Shown here piece after piece: positions 26,027-34,911 of a stretch of DNA of 64,000 nt. The notes below the pieces were generated by a model. It was not told where the DNA came from. It saw only the letters and a list, made by a program, of their open reading frames with translations, and did no database searches. Numbering within the stretch: the first letter of the stretch is position 1; every line of letters begins with the position of its first letter. This stretch comes from M3007 sp031425035 (GTDB lineage Bacteria > Bacteroidota > Bacteroidia > Chitinophagales > Saprospiraceae), in the NCBI GenBank assembly GCA_031425035.1, contig JANPIN010000018.1:1-64000 (forward strand), written 5' to 3'. A program made the position numbers and the translations under genes.

Positions 26027-27100
26027 TCAAAACAGCCGTAACTGAGTCGTTTTGTACTGTTCATGTAGCTCCAGGTTATAGGCCGGCATTTTTCGATCCG
26101 TCAAATATTTGGCTTTGGCCATGCGCATCTGGGCATGGACCATTTCGGCGATCTTGCCTTCTCCGCCCATGCGGGTACCGGGCCGGTGGTCGTGCAGGTT
26201 TCCCCCGTGGGTTTCCCGGATTTTATGCAACACCTTTTCGGCGCGGTCGGGCAGGGTTTTGCGCAGCCAGTCTTCAAAAATAAGGGCCACATCGCCGTTC
26301 AGGCGAACCATCGTGTGGCCAACGCCCAGCGCGCCGACATCGGCAACCGTTTTGACCAGAGAAAATATTTCATGGTCGTTCAGACCGGGTATAATGGGCG
26401 CCATCATCACGAACACGGGAATACCGGCGCGGGTCAGCGTCTCCACGGTGCGCAGACGCTGGGCAATGGAAGCCGTGCGGGGTTCCAGAAATTGCCGCAG
26501 CTCCTCTTCCAGGGTCGTAATACTGATCGCCACGTGCACCAGCCGTTCGGAGGCCAGTTGGCGCAACAGGTCGAGGTCGCGGAGGATCAGGCTGTTTTTC
26601 GTGATCAGGCTAACCGGGTGGCGGTATTTCCAGAACACTTCGAGGCACTGCCGGGTAATGCCGAATTTCCGCTCGGCCGGCTGATAAATATCCGTGTTGC
26701 CGGCAAACATAATGGGCACGGCCTTCCAGTTCTTCTTTTTGAATTCCTGCTCGAGCAACTCCGCCGCATTGCGTTTCACCAGTATTTTTTGCTCGAAATC
26801 CAGTCCGGCGCTATAGCCCCAATAAGGATGGGTGTTGCGGGCATAACAGTAAATGCAGCCGTGTTCGCAGCCCTGATAGGGGTTCATGCTCCATTCCAGC
26901 GGAATATCGGCGCTGATCACCTTGTTTAAAATCGTTTTGGGATGCGTTTCCAGGTACTGCGTTTTAGGATGCGGGTCTTCCCATTCTTCGGTCACCATCG
27001 CCCAGTCCACCGGCTGCTCATCCCGTACGATCTGTTCGTATTTCGAGCTGGGATTAATCTGAGCGCCACGCCCGCGTAGGAAAGAAGGGTCTTTTTTCAC
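26027..27100 (-). CDS. PA0069-family radical SAM protein
   Basis: Radical SAM cluster motif CEHGCIYC (Cx3Cx2C) with YARNTHPYWGYSAGLDFE downstream marks the PA0069/SPL-like family; function is unassigned, possibly DNA-photolesion related by distant likeness to spore photoproduct lyase. I choose GTG 27100 (357 residues). An ATG at 27236 would overlap the divergent SDR gene by 72 bp and lies upstream of the -7 box TAAATTTG at 27126-27119. The N-terminus then reads VKKDPSFLRGRGAQ, matching the usual family start. Confidence 0.88.
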   Translation of the reverse strand: MKKDPSFLRGRGAQINPSSKYEQIVRDEQPVDWAMVTEEWEDPHPKTQYLETHPKTILNKVISADIPLEWSMNPYQGCEHGCIYCYARNTHPYWGYSAGLDFEQKILVKRNAAELLEQEFKKKNWKAVPIMFAGNTDIYQPAERKFGITRQCLEVFWKYRHPVSLITKNSLILRDLDLLRQLASERLVHVAISITTLEEELRQFLEPRTASIAQRLRTVETLTRAGIPVFVMMAPIIPGLNDHEIFSLVKTVADVGALGVGHTMVRLNGDVALIFEDWLRKTLPDRAEKVLHKIRETHGGNLHDHRPGTRMGGEGKIAEMVHAQMRMAKAKYLTDRKMPAYNLELHEQYKTTQLRLF

Positions 27101-27118
27101 AATTGCTGCTTGTTGATG

Positions 27119-27126
27119 CAAATTTA
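27119..27126 (-). promoter_or_regulatory. -7 box of the radical SAM gene
   Basis: TAAATTTG on the minus strand matches TAnnTTTG and lies 18 bp before the chosen GTG start. It decides against the longer ATG start in the neighbouring gene. Confidence 0.5.
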
Positions 27127-27164
27127 AAACAAAATATTTTAAAAGTGTGCTGCAACTTTGCCGG

Positions 27165-27950
27165 ATGGAAATATCATTATTAGGTAAAAATGCCCTCGTG
27201 GGCGGCGCCAGTGCCGGCATTGGCCGGGCCGTAGCCATCGAGCTGGCTTTGCTGGGCGCTAACGTTACGCTGCTCGCCCGAACCGAAACCGCCTTGCAGG
27301 CCGCGCTCGACCTGCTGGATACCAGTCAGGGCCAGACGCACCAGTATCTGGTCGCTGATTTTGCGCAACCCTCCGCCCTGCTGGAACGGGTAACTACGCT
27401 GCTGACCCAGCATCCGATCCACATTCTGGTGAATAATACGGGTGGCCCAGCCGGCGGACCGATCACTGCGGCCACGCCGGAAAATTTTCTGGCGGCCTAT
27501 AACAACCATCTGATCTGTAATCAATTACTGGCCCAGGCCGTGTTGCCAGGCATGCAGGCCGGCGCATTCGGGCGTATTATCAATATCATCAGTACTTCGG
27601 TAAAAGAACCGCTCGATAACCTGGGCGTATCCAATTCTACGCGCTGGGCAGTCGCCGGCTGGGCCAAGACCTGGGCCAATGAGGTGGGACCGCAGGGCAT
27701 TACGGTCAATAATGTGCTGCCAGGGTATACGCGTACCGGCCGGTTACAGGAAATAGTGGAGAAACGCGCCGCTGCCGGTAACCAAACCGCGGAAGCCATT
27801 GAAATGCAGTTCAAAAGCCACGTGCCCCTGCGCCGTTTTGCCGAACCCGCCGAAGTGGCCGCTGCCGTGGCCTTTCTGGCCAGCCCGGCCGCCGCGTATA
27901 TAACAGGAATAAATCTGCCGGTAGACGGGGGGCGTACGCGGAGTTTATAA
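27165..27950 (+). CDS. SDR-family protein lacking the catalytic Tyr/Lys
   Basis: The 261-residue protein starts at ATG 27165 (MEISLLGKNALVGG). It has the SDR cofactor motif GGASAGIGRA (~13-22) and NNTGG (~91-95). After the usual Ser strand it reads SVKEPLDNLGVSNSTRWA, where the YxxxK dyad should be, so the Tyr is absent. Known relatives with SNxxR in this place are annotated FabG-like but have unclear activity. C-terminal Gly-rich end (INLPVDGGRTRS) is normal. It is divergent from the radical SAM gene. Confidence 0.85.
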   Translation: MEISLLGKNALVGGASAGIGRAVAIELALLGANVTLLARTETALQAALDLLDTSQGQTHQYLVADFAQPSALLERVTTLLTQHPIHILVNNTGGPAGGPITAATPENFLAAYNNHLICNQLLAQAVLPGMQAGAFGRIINIISTSVKEPLDNLGVSNSTRWAVAGWAKTWANEVGPQGITVNNVLPGYTRTGRLQEIVEKRAAAGNQTAEAIEMQFKSHVPLRRFAEPAEVAAAVAFLASPAAAYITGINLPVDGGRTRSL

Positions 27951-27960
27951 GTCCAAACAA

Positions 27961-27989
27961 CAAAAAAGGCCATCCGGGAGGATGGCCTT
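27961..27989 (-). terminator. Intrinsic terminator of the ECF sigma gene
   Basis: On the minus strand AAGGCCATCC (27989-27980) pairs with GGATGGCCTT (27975-27966), loop of 4, followed by a U run (complement of A 27962-27967). It is 25 bp beyond the sigma stop and also lies just behind the convergent SDR gene. Confidence 0.85.
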
Positions 27990-28013
27990 GGGGGGGACGC
28001 TATTGTCTGTTTG

Positions 28014-28532
28014 TTAGTTTGGATGGAAGCCGTAGCTCGACAGGATCTTACCTTTTAACTCCTTGCGGGCGAAGAAGATGCGGCTTTTGACCGTACCCAA
28101 CGGCAGCGAAAGTTCATCAGCAATTTCCTGGTATTTGAATCCCTCGAAATGCATCAGAAAAGGTATGCGAATGCTATCGTCCAGCGATTCCACCATCCCA
28201 TTCAATTCCTTGAGCATAATCCCACCTTCAGCCGCATTGGCTGTAGCGTGACTACCGGAGTTGAGATAATACTGATTATCCGTGGTGTCCAGAATGGTGT
28301 TTGCTTTCACCTTTTTCCGGTAATTGTTGATGAAGATGTTCTTCATGATCGTGAACATCCAGGCTTTGAAATTGGTGCCAGGTTGAAATTTGTCCCGGTT
28401 AAACAGCGCACGGTACGCCGTTTCCTGGTACAGGTCCTTGGCATCCTCCATGTTCTTCGTCAAATTATAGGCGAAGGAGTGAAGCAAAGTCTGCAAGGTG
28501 TTCAGTTTGCCGTTGAATTCCATGGGTGTCAT
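28014..28532 (-). CDS. ECF-type RNA polymerase sigma factor
   Basis: ATG 28532 gives 172 residues. Region 2 (DAKDLYQETAYRALFNRDKFQPG, ~30-52) and region 4 (LSLPLGTVKSRIFFARKELKG, ~140-160) of sigma-70 are clear. It redirects RNA polymerase to specific promoters. No anti-sigma gene, FecR or receptor is adjacent, so the signal is unknown. It is transcribed alone from a well-formed promoter at 28566-28598 and ends in a strong terminator. A TTG start at 28568 would fall inside the -7 box and is rejected. Confidence 0.92.
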   Translation of the reverse strand: MTPMEFNGKLNTLQTLLHSFAYNLTKNMEDAKDLYQETAYRALFNRDKFQPGTNFKAWMFTIMKNIFINNYRKKVKANTILDTTDNQYYLNSGSHATANAAEGGIMLKELNGMVESLDDSIRIPFLMHFEGFKYQEIADELSLPLGTVKSRIFFARKELKGKILSSYGFHPN

Positions 28533-28565
28533 GGTAGCTCCTTTGTTTTGTTTGAATTGATGCTC

Positions 28566-28598
28566 CAAAGATAAGAGCTTTGTTTAACTTCTACCAAA
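28566..28598 (-). promoter_or_regulatory. Promoter of the ECF sigma gene
   Basis: On the minus strand TTTG (28598-28595) is 21 bp from TATCTTTG (28573-28566), fitting the Bacteroidota -33/-7 pattern, with a ~34-nt spacing from the -7 box to the ATG. Confidence 0.65.
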
Positions 28599-29201
28599 CT
28601 TTTCTTGAACAAAAAATTGTCCGTTTCTGTCATTATTTGATGTCATAACACTCAATGTATGGCTAATGTACTGAAAAACAATTTGTTATGTTATTTTGAC
28701 AAAATCTAAGTCAAATTTATGTTTCAAAATAAATTGAAAATAATGAATGATGCCTGAACAATACAATTGGGCTTTTTGACCTCTATTTTAGGAAAATTCG
28801 ACGTCAAAACAATTAGATTGCGTCATTTATTACTTTCGAAGGGCTCCGTGTTGAAGGTCTGCCCCTTATTTTGTTTAATCATCAACGCGCTACATTACAT
28901 TTCTGCTGCCAGCCCTTTTTTTTATAAAATTTAGCGCTAAACCTTTTTTTAAGCTTCTCAAATCTTGCTAAAATGCCCCTGTTTTCGTCACTATATTGTT
29001 GACCGGTTTCCACGTAGATAACAGGACATCAAAGATGTGCCATTGGACCAGCTCCATGGTAAAGGTGTATTGCAATGTGCACAGATAGTGTATGGCTCAC
29101 ACTAGAGGCAAAATTCGCCACACTCTGCTGTACTCCCGGCCACATCCACCCCGAAACGGGCAAATAGAGCATTTAACCACCATCATTGACCACCGCTATC
29201 C
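28599..29201. other. Long AT-rich gene-free interval
   Basis: About 600 bp upstream of two divergent genes (ECF sigma and gatA). I see no conserved ORF, strong hairpin, tRNA or repeat family member. It is AT-richer than its surroundings to about 28960, and reads as plain spacer or unrecognised regulatory DNA. Confidence 0.5.
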
Positions 29202-29212
29202 TATTTTTGCGC

Positions 29213-30634
29213 ATGCTGCCTAAGTATTCTTCCCTTTCCGAACTACAAGCCGCCTTGCGAAATGGCCAGATCACCTGTCATGCCCTGGTTAGGCATTATA
29301 TTTCGCAAATTGAAAATCACCGGGCGCTGAACGCGTATGTAGACGTGTGGGAAACAGAAGCGCTGGACCGGGCGACTGTGCTGGATCACAAACTCGGGGA
29401 GCAGCCGGCGCAACTGGGGCGCCTGTTCGGTCTGGTGGTCAGCATTAAAGACAATATTTGCTACGCGGGCCATGTGGTAACCGCCGCCTCGAAAATACTG
29501 GAAGGTTTTACTGCTCTCTACTCCGCTACGGTCGTGCAACGCCTGCTGGACGAAGATGCCATCATTATCGGCCGCACCAACTGCGATCAGTTTGGGATGG
29601 GCTCCTCCAACGAAAACTCCATATATGGTCCGGTGTGCAACGCCCTCGATCCGGAGCGCGTCCCCGGAGGCTCTTCGGGCGGCGCGGCGGTAGCCCTACA
29701 GACCGACACTTGCCTGGCCGCTATAGGCAGCGATACGGGCGGTTCCGTGCGCCAGCCGGCAGGCTTTTGCGGGGTTTGGGGATTTAAACCCAGTTATGGG
29801 CGTATTTCCCGGCATGGTTTGCTGGCCTATGGTTCTTCCTTCGATCAAATCGGTATTCTGGCCCATGAACCCGCGCTGATCGCTACATTACTGGAGGTCA
29901 TGGCCGGTCCGGATGACTATGATAGTACGGTTTTGGCTGGTCAAAGTGCGCGTGATACTACTTTAAACGGCCAACCGGCGCGCATAGCTTACTTTCCGCA
30001 AACCATTGATAATGAATCCATCGATGCCGGTGTGCAAACGGTCACCCGGCAATTCATCGAACAACTGCGCGGCGCGGGCCATACCGTGGAAGCGGCGGAC
30101 TTCGATCTGCTGGATTTCATTATTCCCACCTATTATGTACTGACTACGGCGGAAGCATCCAGCAACCTGGCGCGTTATGATGGCGTGCGCTACGGTTATC
30201 GCAGTCCGCAGGCCCGAAACCTGGAAGAAAATTACGTAATGTCTCGAAGTGAAGGCTTCAGCGCGGAAGTAAAACGCCGCATTTTGCTGGGTACATTCGT
30301 TTTGAGCAGCGGATACTACGATGCCTATTATACCAAAGCCCAGCAGGCGCGGCAATTGATCCGGCAGCGCGTGCTGGAGGTACTGGCCGACTACGATTTC
30401 ATCCTGATGCCCGTTGCGCCTTCTGTGGCCTGGAAATTTGGGGAGAAGTCGGACGATCCCGTCGCTATGTACCTCTCCGATATTTACACCGTGCTGGCCA
30501 ACCTGGCGGGCGTACCGGCCCTGGCTTTACCAGCAGGCCGACACCCGGAGAATGGCCTGCCCGTCGGTATTCAGTTGATGAGCGGTTTATGGGAAGAAGA
30601 GCGCCTGCTGGCTTTTGGTGACACCCTGACCTAA
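29213..30634 (+). CDS. gatA: Glutamyl/aspartyl-tRNA amidotransferase subunit A
   Basis: GatA releases ammonia from glutamine for transamidation of Glu-tRNA(Gln) or Asp-tRNA(Asn). The 473-residue protein has the amidase Ser-cisSer-Lys triad: Lys in VSIKDNICYAG (~83), GGSSGGAAVA (~157-166) and the serine in GSDTGGSVRQPA (~179-190). Start at ATG 29213 fits the family (MLPKYSSLSEL). A -7-like box TATTTTTG ends only 3 nt before it (29202-29209), so the transcript may be almost leaderless. GatB and GatC are not in this window. Confidence 0.93.
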   Translation: MLPKYSSLSELQAALRNGQITCHALVRHYISQIENHRALNAYVDVWETEALDRATVLDHKLGEQPAQLGRLFGLVVSIKDNICYAGHVVTAASKILEGFTALYSATVVQRLLDEDAIIIGRTNCDQFGMGSSNENSIYGPVCNALDPERVPGGSSGGAAVALQTDTCLAAIGSDTGGSVRQPAGFCGVWGFKPSYGRISRHGLLAYGSSFDQIGILAHEPALIATLLEVMAGPDDYDSTVLAGQSARDTTLNGQPARIAYFPQTIDNESIDAGVQTVTRQFIEQLRGAGHTVEAADFDLLDFIIPTYYVLTTAEASSNLARYDGVRYGYRSPQARNLEENYVMSRSEGFSAEVKRRILLGTFVLSSGYYDAYYTKAQQARQLIRQRVLEVLADYDFILMPVAPSVAWKFGEKSDDPVAMYLSDIYTVLANLAGVPALALPAGRHPENGLPVGIQLMSGLWEEERLLAFGDTLT

Positions 30635-30738
30635 ACCGCCCTTCATTTGTTCTACAGGGTAGTACAATCATTTTACCCCCTGCCTGGTGTACAATCTCCC
30701 CGGTCATTTTTTCGTTTTTTGCTCCGAATCCTACACCG

Positions 30739-32670
30739 ATGCGTTTTTTCCTCCCGTTTACCTGTGCTCTTTTTTTGACCCTGCAGGTGGTTGCCCAACC
30801 AACTTCTCCGGCGTACCGGACATTACAGACGACTAACGATAAAGCCCGGACGGCCTTTAACGATGGTAAACTCCACAGTGACCAGGGCGAATATGCCATT
30901 GCCCAGGGCGATTACGAACAGGCGATCAAAAAGGACACGTTGTTCATCGACGCCTATTTCAAACTGGCCGATACCTACGTTTACCTGCGCGATTTTTTCA
31001 AGGCGGAACGGTATTTCGAAAAGGGGCTTTCACTCGATTCCACCTACGCGCCCGTCGCTTTTTATTTCCTGGCAGAAGTAGAATGGCAACTCGAGAAATA
31101 CGCGGAATGTGCCGTACATGCGCAGTCGTATCTTTCCAAAGACCCTAAAAATGCCAAAAACAAAGCAGCGGCGACTTACCTGCTGGCCAATGCCCGTTTT
31201 GTCGCGGAAGCCGTGCAACACCCGGTACCGTTCAATCCGGAAAACCTGGGTCCAAGCGTGAATACCACCAACAGCGAATATTTCCCCGCCGTTACTGCGG
31301 ACGGCTCGACCATGATTTTTACCCGGAATGAAAATGGCGACGAAAATTTTTACCAGTCGCATTGGGTAAATAACGCCTGGCAACCCGCCGAACCGCTTAA
31401 AGGGGTCAACACGTCTTTCAACGAGGGCGCACAGGCCATCAGCGCCGATGGTTCCTGGATCGCCTTCACCGCCTGCGACCGCCGCGGCGACGGATCGCAA
31501 GGCAGCTGCGATCTGTACTGGAGTCAGTTGAAAGGGGACAACTGGTCCACCGCCTCGCCTTTTAGCGCCACCATTAACTCCAGCAGCTGGGAGGCACAAC
31601 CGACGATCAGTGCCAACGGCAAAACCATTATTTTTAGCAGCAATCGTCCGGGCGGGCGGGGTAAAATCGACCTCTGGCAAACGGCGCGCCAGGCCAATGG
31701 CAAATGGACGAAACCCGAAAATTTGGGCCGGCTGATCAATAGCGGCGGCGACGACCAGACCCCTTTCCTGCACCCGGATGATCAAACGCTGTATTTCAGC
31801 TCCGACAGCCTGCCGGGCATGGGCGGTAAAGACATTTATTTTTCCCGGCGTCAAGCGGACGGCAGTTGGGGAACGCCGCAAAATCTGGGTTACCCGATCA
31901 ATACCAAAGGCGAAGACGTGATGCTGACCGTGAGCCTGGACGGCCGCACGGCTTATTACGCCACCAACCGTACCGGCGGACAAGGCCGGCTGGACATTTA
32001 CTCCTTCGAACTGCCCGACTACGCCCGTCCCAAACCGGTTACCTATGCCCGCGCCAAGGTTTCAGACGCCCTGACCGGTTATCCCATTGTCGCCAAAGTG
32101 GATTTTATCGACTTGAAAACCGGTCTGTCTTACACCTCTACTTTTACCAGAAAAGACGGCACCGCGCTGGTTTGTCTCCCGGCCGGCACCGACTATGCCT
32201 TAAATGTCAGCAAGGAGAAATATTTGTTTTATTCCGAAAATTTCAACCTGCTGGAGACGGCTACGTTCGATCAGCCGTATTCCTTAAATATTGATTTGCA
32301 GCCCATTAGTATTGATTCGGTACTGACTGCCGGCAAACCTATAACGCTGCGGAACGTCTTTTTTGAGACCGGCTCGGCGGAATTGCTGCCCAGCTCGGCC
32401 ACGGAACTGGACCGCCTGGTCACCTTGCTCAACGAATATCCCACGCTGCGTATCCAGATCAACGGCCATACCGATAATGTGGGCGATGCGCGCAGCAATC
32501 TGGGCCTTTCCGAAAGCCGGGCTTTATCCGTGCTGAACTATTTGGTTGGCAAAGGCCTACCTCCCGTTCGCCTGCGTTCCAGGGGATTCGGGGAAACCCA
32601 GCCCGTGGAAACCAACGATACACCCGAAGGCCGGGCCCGCAACCGGCGTACAGAATTCATCCTGTGGTGA
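30739..32670 (+). CDS. PorE-like T9SS envelope protein (TPR, PD40 propeller, CRD, OmpA domain)
   Basis: The 643-residue protein has a signal peptide (to LQVVAQ), a TPR region (~33-150), five PD40/WD40-like propeller strands (~165-430; e.g. SANGKTIIFSSNRPGG), a carboxypeptidase-regulatory-like domain (~440-530) and a C-terminal OmpA domain (~535-643; INGHTDNVGDARSNLGLSESR). This order is that of PorE of Porphyromonas gingivalis, a T9SS component that binds peptidoglycan. No lipobox Cys is visible, unlike PorE there. Identity as PorE is inferred from architecture only. Many Bacteroidota have several such proteins. Confidence 0.83.
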   Translation: MRFFLPFTCALFLTLQVVAQPTSPAYRTLQTTNDKARTAFNDGKLHSDQGEYAIAQGDYEQAIKKDTLFIDAYFKLADTYVYLRDFFKAERYFEKGLSLDSTYAPVAFYFLAEVEWQLEKYAECAVHAQSYLSKDPKNAKNKAAATYLLANARFVAEAVQHPVPFNPENLGPSVNTTNSEYFPAVTADGSTMIFTRNENGDENFYQSHWVNNAWQPAEPLKGVNTSFNEGAQAISADGSWIAFTACDRRGDGSQGSCDLYWSQLKGDNWSTASPFSATINSSSWEAQPTISANGKTIIFSSNRPGGRGKIDLWQTARQANGKWTKPENLGRLINSGGDDQTPFLHPDDQTLYFSSDSLPGMGGKDIYFSRRQADGSWGTPQNLGYPINTKGEDVMLTVSLDGRTAYYATNRTGGQGRLDIYSFELPDYARPKPVTYARAKVSDALTGYPIVAKVDFIDLKTGLSYTSTFTRKDGTALVCLPAGTDYALNVSKEKYLFYSENFNLLETATFDQPYSLNIDLQPISIDSVLTAGKPITLRNVFFETGSAELLPSSATELDRLVTLLNEYPTLRIQINGHTDNVGDARSNLGLSESRALSVLNYLVGKGLPPVRLRSRGFGETQPVETNDTPEGRARNRRTEFILW

Positions 32671-32751
32671 GTTTCTGTAGATTGTTTGCATTTCCTGACG
32701 TAAAAACCGCGTACGGCTTCTCACCTTTGCGCTTCATTTACAACACTACTT

Positions 32752-33636
32752 ATGCTTCGCATTGGAACCCGTGGCAGTAAACTTGCCCTTTGGCAGGCCG
32801 AATTTACCCAGGCGGAACTTTCCCGCATTGGCGTGGAAAGCAGGCTGGTCATTATTAAAACACAGGGTGACCTGGTGCAACATCTTGGTTTTGACAAGCT
32901 GGAAGGCAAAGGCTTTTTTACGAAAGAAATTGAAGACAGCCTGCTGCGGGGGGAAATCGACCTGGCCGTACATTCCATGAAAGACCTGCCGACGAGTCAG
33001 CCGGAGGGCCTGGCCATCACGGCGGTTTCTTACCGGGAAAATGCCGCCGATCTGCTGCTGCTGCAACCGGGCGCCGTAGAAAAAGGCCAGATTTTTCGGT
33101 TAAAAAAAGGCGCGGTCGTCGGTACGTCGGCCGCCCGCCGCAAAGCACAAATGCTCGATTTTCGTCCCGACGTGGTGCTGAAAGATATTCGGGGCAACGT
33201 TCCGACGCGGCTCGATAAGCTGCGCCAGGGGCAGTTCGACGCTATTTTCCTGGCGGCCGCCGGCGTCAACCGGCTGGCCCTCGATCTGGAAGGACTCGAA
33301 GTCATCGAGTTGCATCCCCGGGAATTTGTACCCGCCCCGGCCCAGGGCGTCCTGGCCTGGCAGGTCAACCGCTCTGACACGGCGACCCGCTTGTTGTTGC
33401 AGAAGATCCACCATGCCGGCACATCTGCCGTCACCAACGTCGAACGCCGTACCCTGCAACTGATGGAGGGTGGCTGCCAGTTGCCGCTGGGGGTATACTG
33501 CGAGAGAGACGCTTCGGGATATTTCCACGCCTTTGCCGCCTGCGAAATCGATGGTCAGATGCGGCGCACGCGTTTATCGTCGAGTAGCAATGTGGGGATG
33601 GCCGAACAGTTGGTTGCCGCGCTCCGGCAGGACTAA
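32752..33636 (+). CDS. hemC: Hydroxymethylbilane synthase (porphobilinogen deaminase)
   Basis: Condenses four porphobilinogens into hydroxymethylbilane in haem biosynthesis. The 294-residue protein has the family start MLRIGTRGSKLALWQ, substrate-binding Asp in AVHSMKDLPTSQP (~66-78), Arg-rich VGTSAARRKAQ and the dipyrromethane-cofactor Cys in MEGGCQLPLGVYC (~241). It is alone; no other hem genes are in the window. Confidence 0.95.
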   Translation: MLRIGTRGSKLALWQAEFTQAELSRIGVESRLVIIKTQGDLVQHLGFDKLEGKGFFTKEIEDSLLRGEIDLAVHSMKDLPTSQPEGLAITAVSYRENAADLLLLQPGAVEKGQIFRLKKGAVVGTSAARRKAQMLDFRPDVVLKDIRGNVPTRLDKLRQGQFDAIFLAAAGVNRLALDLEGLEVIELHPREFVPAPAQGVLAWQVNRSDTATRLLLQKIHHAGTSAVTNVERRTLQLMEGGCQLPLGVYCERDASGYFHAFAACEIDGQMRRTRLSSSSNVGMAEQLVAALRQD

Positions 33637-33717
33637 ATTTTGGTTTTCCGGCCGAAAAATTTGCGGTATCCTGCAGTCAGAGTAAAAGAATTTGCCCTAA
33701 ACTTGTAACCTTGCACC

Positions 33718-34911
33718 ATGTATCCCGATCTGTCTTACCTCGCCCACGCCCTATTCGGCACTGAACCGGATAACTGGCTGTCCATTTTTAAAACCTTTGG
33801 CTTCATGCTGGCCATGGCTTTTCTGGCCAGTGCGGTTACTTTTTACCACGAACTGAAGCGTAAAGCCAAGGCGGGCGCCTATGTGCCTACCCGCACAACG
33901 GTCACCGAAGGCGTGGCCGCATCCCCGGTGGAAATTGCCGTGAATGCGCTGGTGGGGTTGATTATAGGCGGTAAAGGCGGTTATGGTTTTCAGCATTTTG
34001 CCGAGTTTCGGGGCGATCCCGCTTCGGTGATTTTATCGGGCAAAATGGACTGGCTGACGGCCCTGATCGGCGCGGTACTGCTGGGTGGCTTCACCTGGTG
34101 GGACACGAATCGCCGCCGTTTAGCGACTCCGGTGACCAGGGAAGTAAGCATCTGGCCCCATGACCGGATCAGTGAAATGACCGTTTGGGCGGCTGTGGGC
34201 GGCATATTAGGCGCTAAATTCTTCGACGTTTTTGATAACTGGGAGGAGTTCTTACGGGCGCCTGCACGGGTACTGCTTTCCGGCGGCGGGCTGGCTTTTT
34301 TTGGCGGTTTGATCATGGGCTTCATTGCTGTGGTCAGCTACATGGTTCGCCAGAAAATCCCGTTCCTGCCGACTGCCGATGCCGTAGCGCCGGCGCTGAC
34401 TGCCGGTTACGGTGTGGGGCGTATTGGCTGCCAGTTGTCCGGCGACGGCGACTGGGGTCTGGTGAGCGGTCCGAAACCCGGCGCCCTTTCCTGGCTGCCC
34501 GACTGGATGTGGGGCTTCACCTATCCGCATAATGTACTGAAAGACCCCGACACGGCCCCGGTGCCGAGCGTGCCGATTGAAGGCTGCCACTGGGAATATT
34601 GTTTGCAGCTCTCGCAGCCGGTGTATCCCACGCCCTTTTACGAGGTTGTGATGATGATCGGCGTGTTCGCTATACTATGGTCGCTGCGCAAACGTGTGCA
34701 CGTGCCAGGCCTGCTGTTTTTCATTTACATCGGCCTCATCGCCATCGAGCGGTTTTTAATTGAAAAAATACGCGTCAACGTGCACCACGACGTACTGGGC
34801 ATTCAAATGTCGCAGGCGGAAATCATTGCGGTGAGCCTGTTTGTGATCGCCGTAGCCGGCGGTATCTGGAGCTGGCAGCGCGCTAAAAAGCTACAGGCAA
34901 CGGCGCAGTAG
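33718..34911 (+). CDS. lgt: Prolipoprotein diacylglyceryl transferase (Lgt), long form
   Basis: The 397-residue integral membrane protein is about 110-130 residues longer than classical Lgt (~260-290). Six or more membrane helices are visible. The Lgt signature is YGVGRIGCQLSGDGDWG (~residues 233-249), with the essential Arg-Gly-like region upstream of it. Lgt attaches diacylglycerol to the lipobox Cys of the many lipoproteins encoded here. The extra length is in the N-terminal and middle loops. The last 29 bp overlap the convergent gene at 34883. Confidence 0.88.
   Translation: MYPDLSYLAHALFGTEPDNWLSIFKTFGFMLAMAFLASAVTFYHELKRKAKAGAYVPTRTTVTEGVAASPVEIAVNALVGLIIGGKGGYGFQHFAEFRGDPASVILSGKMDWLTALIGAVLLGGFTWWDTNRRRLATPVTREVSIWPHDRISEMTVWAAVGGILGAKFFDVFDNWEEFLRAPARVLLSGGGLAFFGGLIMGFIAVVSYMVRQKIPFLPTADAVAPALTAGYGVGRIGCQLSGDGDWGLVSGPKPGALSWLPDWMWGFTYPHNVLKDPDTAPVPSVPIEGCHWEYCLQLSQPVYPTPFYEVVMMIGVFAILWSLRKRVHVPGLLFFIYIGLIAIERFLIEKIRVNVHHDVLGIQMSQAEIIAVSLFVIAVAGGIWSWQRAKKLQATAQ

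Noticed and set aside
27101..27238. ATG start for the radical SAM gene inside the SDR gene
   Set aside because: It would overlap the divergent gene and put the -7 box within the coding region; GTG 27100 fits the family N-terminus.
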